This document shows, piece after piece, positions 53,149 to 53,296 of a stretch of 53,296 nucleotides of DNA (position 1 is the stretch's first letter; every line of letters starts with the position of its first letter). Source of the stretch: Phormidesmis priestleyi ULC007. GTDB taxonomy: Bacteria; Cyanobacteriota; Cyanobacteriia; Leptolyngbyales; Leptolyngbyaceae. The notes beneath the pieces are model-generated. The model was not told the origin of the DNA. It searched no databases and saw only the letters and a program-made list of their open reading frames with translations. A program made the translations under genes and the position numbers. The stretch is from contig NZ_MPPI01000033.1 in NCBI RefSeq assembly GCF_001895925.1, forward strand, positions 1-53,296, in the 5' to 3' direction.

Positions 53149-53296
53149 TCAGGGCACAGATTGCGTGTTACGAAAGGACTGAAAGCGAAGCGTTAATAGG
53201 GAGTCTATACTCGCCACGATTGAGAAATGGACTTTTGGATTGTTCTCCCGCATCAACGATAAGATGAGGTTTGTTCTAGAGCAGGAGAAAAGAGGT

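Noticed and set aside
50500-53296. Integron integrase gene
   Set aside because: No tyrosine recombinase pattern was found on either strand of the visible region; it may lie beyond the right edge or be absent.

Overview
The window reads as chromosomal DNA of a cyanobacterium. GCGATCGC-type (HIP1-like) octamers recur in most genes, and several products are typical of cyanobacteria: MinCDE, a ClpR/ClpP operon, a DUF3598 protein, an S1 protein with a long acidic tail, and an N-terminal domain fused to an M50-like membrane protease. The many decaying insertion sequences, MITEs and REP-like intergenic repeats suggest a large, repeat-rich genome, perhaps filamentous, but genus cannot be fixed from the sequence alone.

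Layout. 1-1.5 kb: transposase tail and an AraC-type regulator broken by a small IS200/IS605-derived element. 1.7-5.1 kb: GH13 amylase-family enzyme, homoserine kinase (thrB), and an anti-sigma-type ATPase whose 3' end is tandemly duplicated. 5.4-8.3 kb: DnaJ-domain protein and a three-gene Clp operon with two catalytically dead ClpR-like subunits and one active ClpP. 8.4-14.3 kb: VWA protein, PD-(D/E)XK nuclease-like protein, PIN/TRAM protein with a 59-residue zinc-ribbon gene behind it, HemW, a MITE, and a PAP2 phosphatase. 14.4-18 kb: minC-minD-minE, a universal stress protein, FabG. 18-20.4 kb: a large helical-repeat membrane protein and an AbrB-like small protein. 20.7-23.1 kb: a GC-rich ClC channel gene beside a dead IS110 element. 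23.4-29 kb: GH25 muramidase, M50-like protein, and a purine/ureide set (guanine deaminase, allophanate-hydrolase-C-like protein, allantoate/carbamoyl amidohydrolase). 29.5-34.4 kb: glutathione reductase, Tudor-like protein, UvsE, heme-oxygenase-fold redox enzyme, methyltransferase. 34.5-35.4 kb: glycosyltransferase ruined by a nonsense codon, a frameshift and MITEs. 35.4-43.4 kb: outer-membrane-like protein, FHA-PrsW fusion, peptide deformylase, FtsX, DUF3598 protein, HAD hydrolase, ribosomal protein S1. 43.4-45.4 kb: IS5-type remnant and an Uma2 pseudogene. 45.7-50.5 kb: truncated peroxiredoxin, mercuric-reductase-like flavoprotein, a MITE, and a GH63-like glycosidase.

The most striking region is 50.6-53.3 kb. 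Three sites of 86-88 bp (50800-50887, 52696-52783, 52839-52924) have the architecture of integron attC recombination sites: TAAC/GTTA outer boxes, an unpaired spacer, and long imperfect arms with extrahelical G and A bases on the same arm. All three point the same way. They bracket small minus-strand genes without household functions, including a GNAT acetyltransferase that overlaps a 63-residue partner. This looks like a piece of a sedentary chromosomal integron, or a cluster of attC sites lacking an integrase. No integrase lies in the window.

No tRNA, rRNA or CRISPR array was found by eye. All functional calls rest on motif recognition by reading, not on searches.
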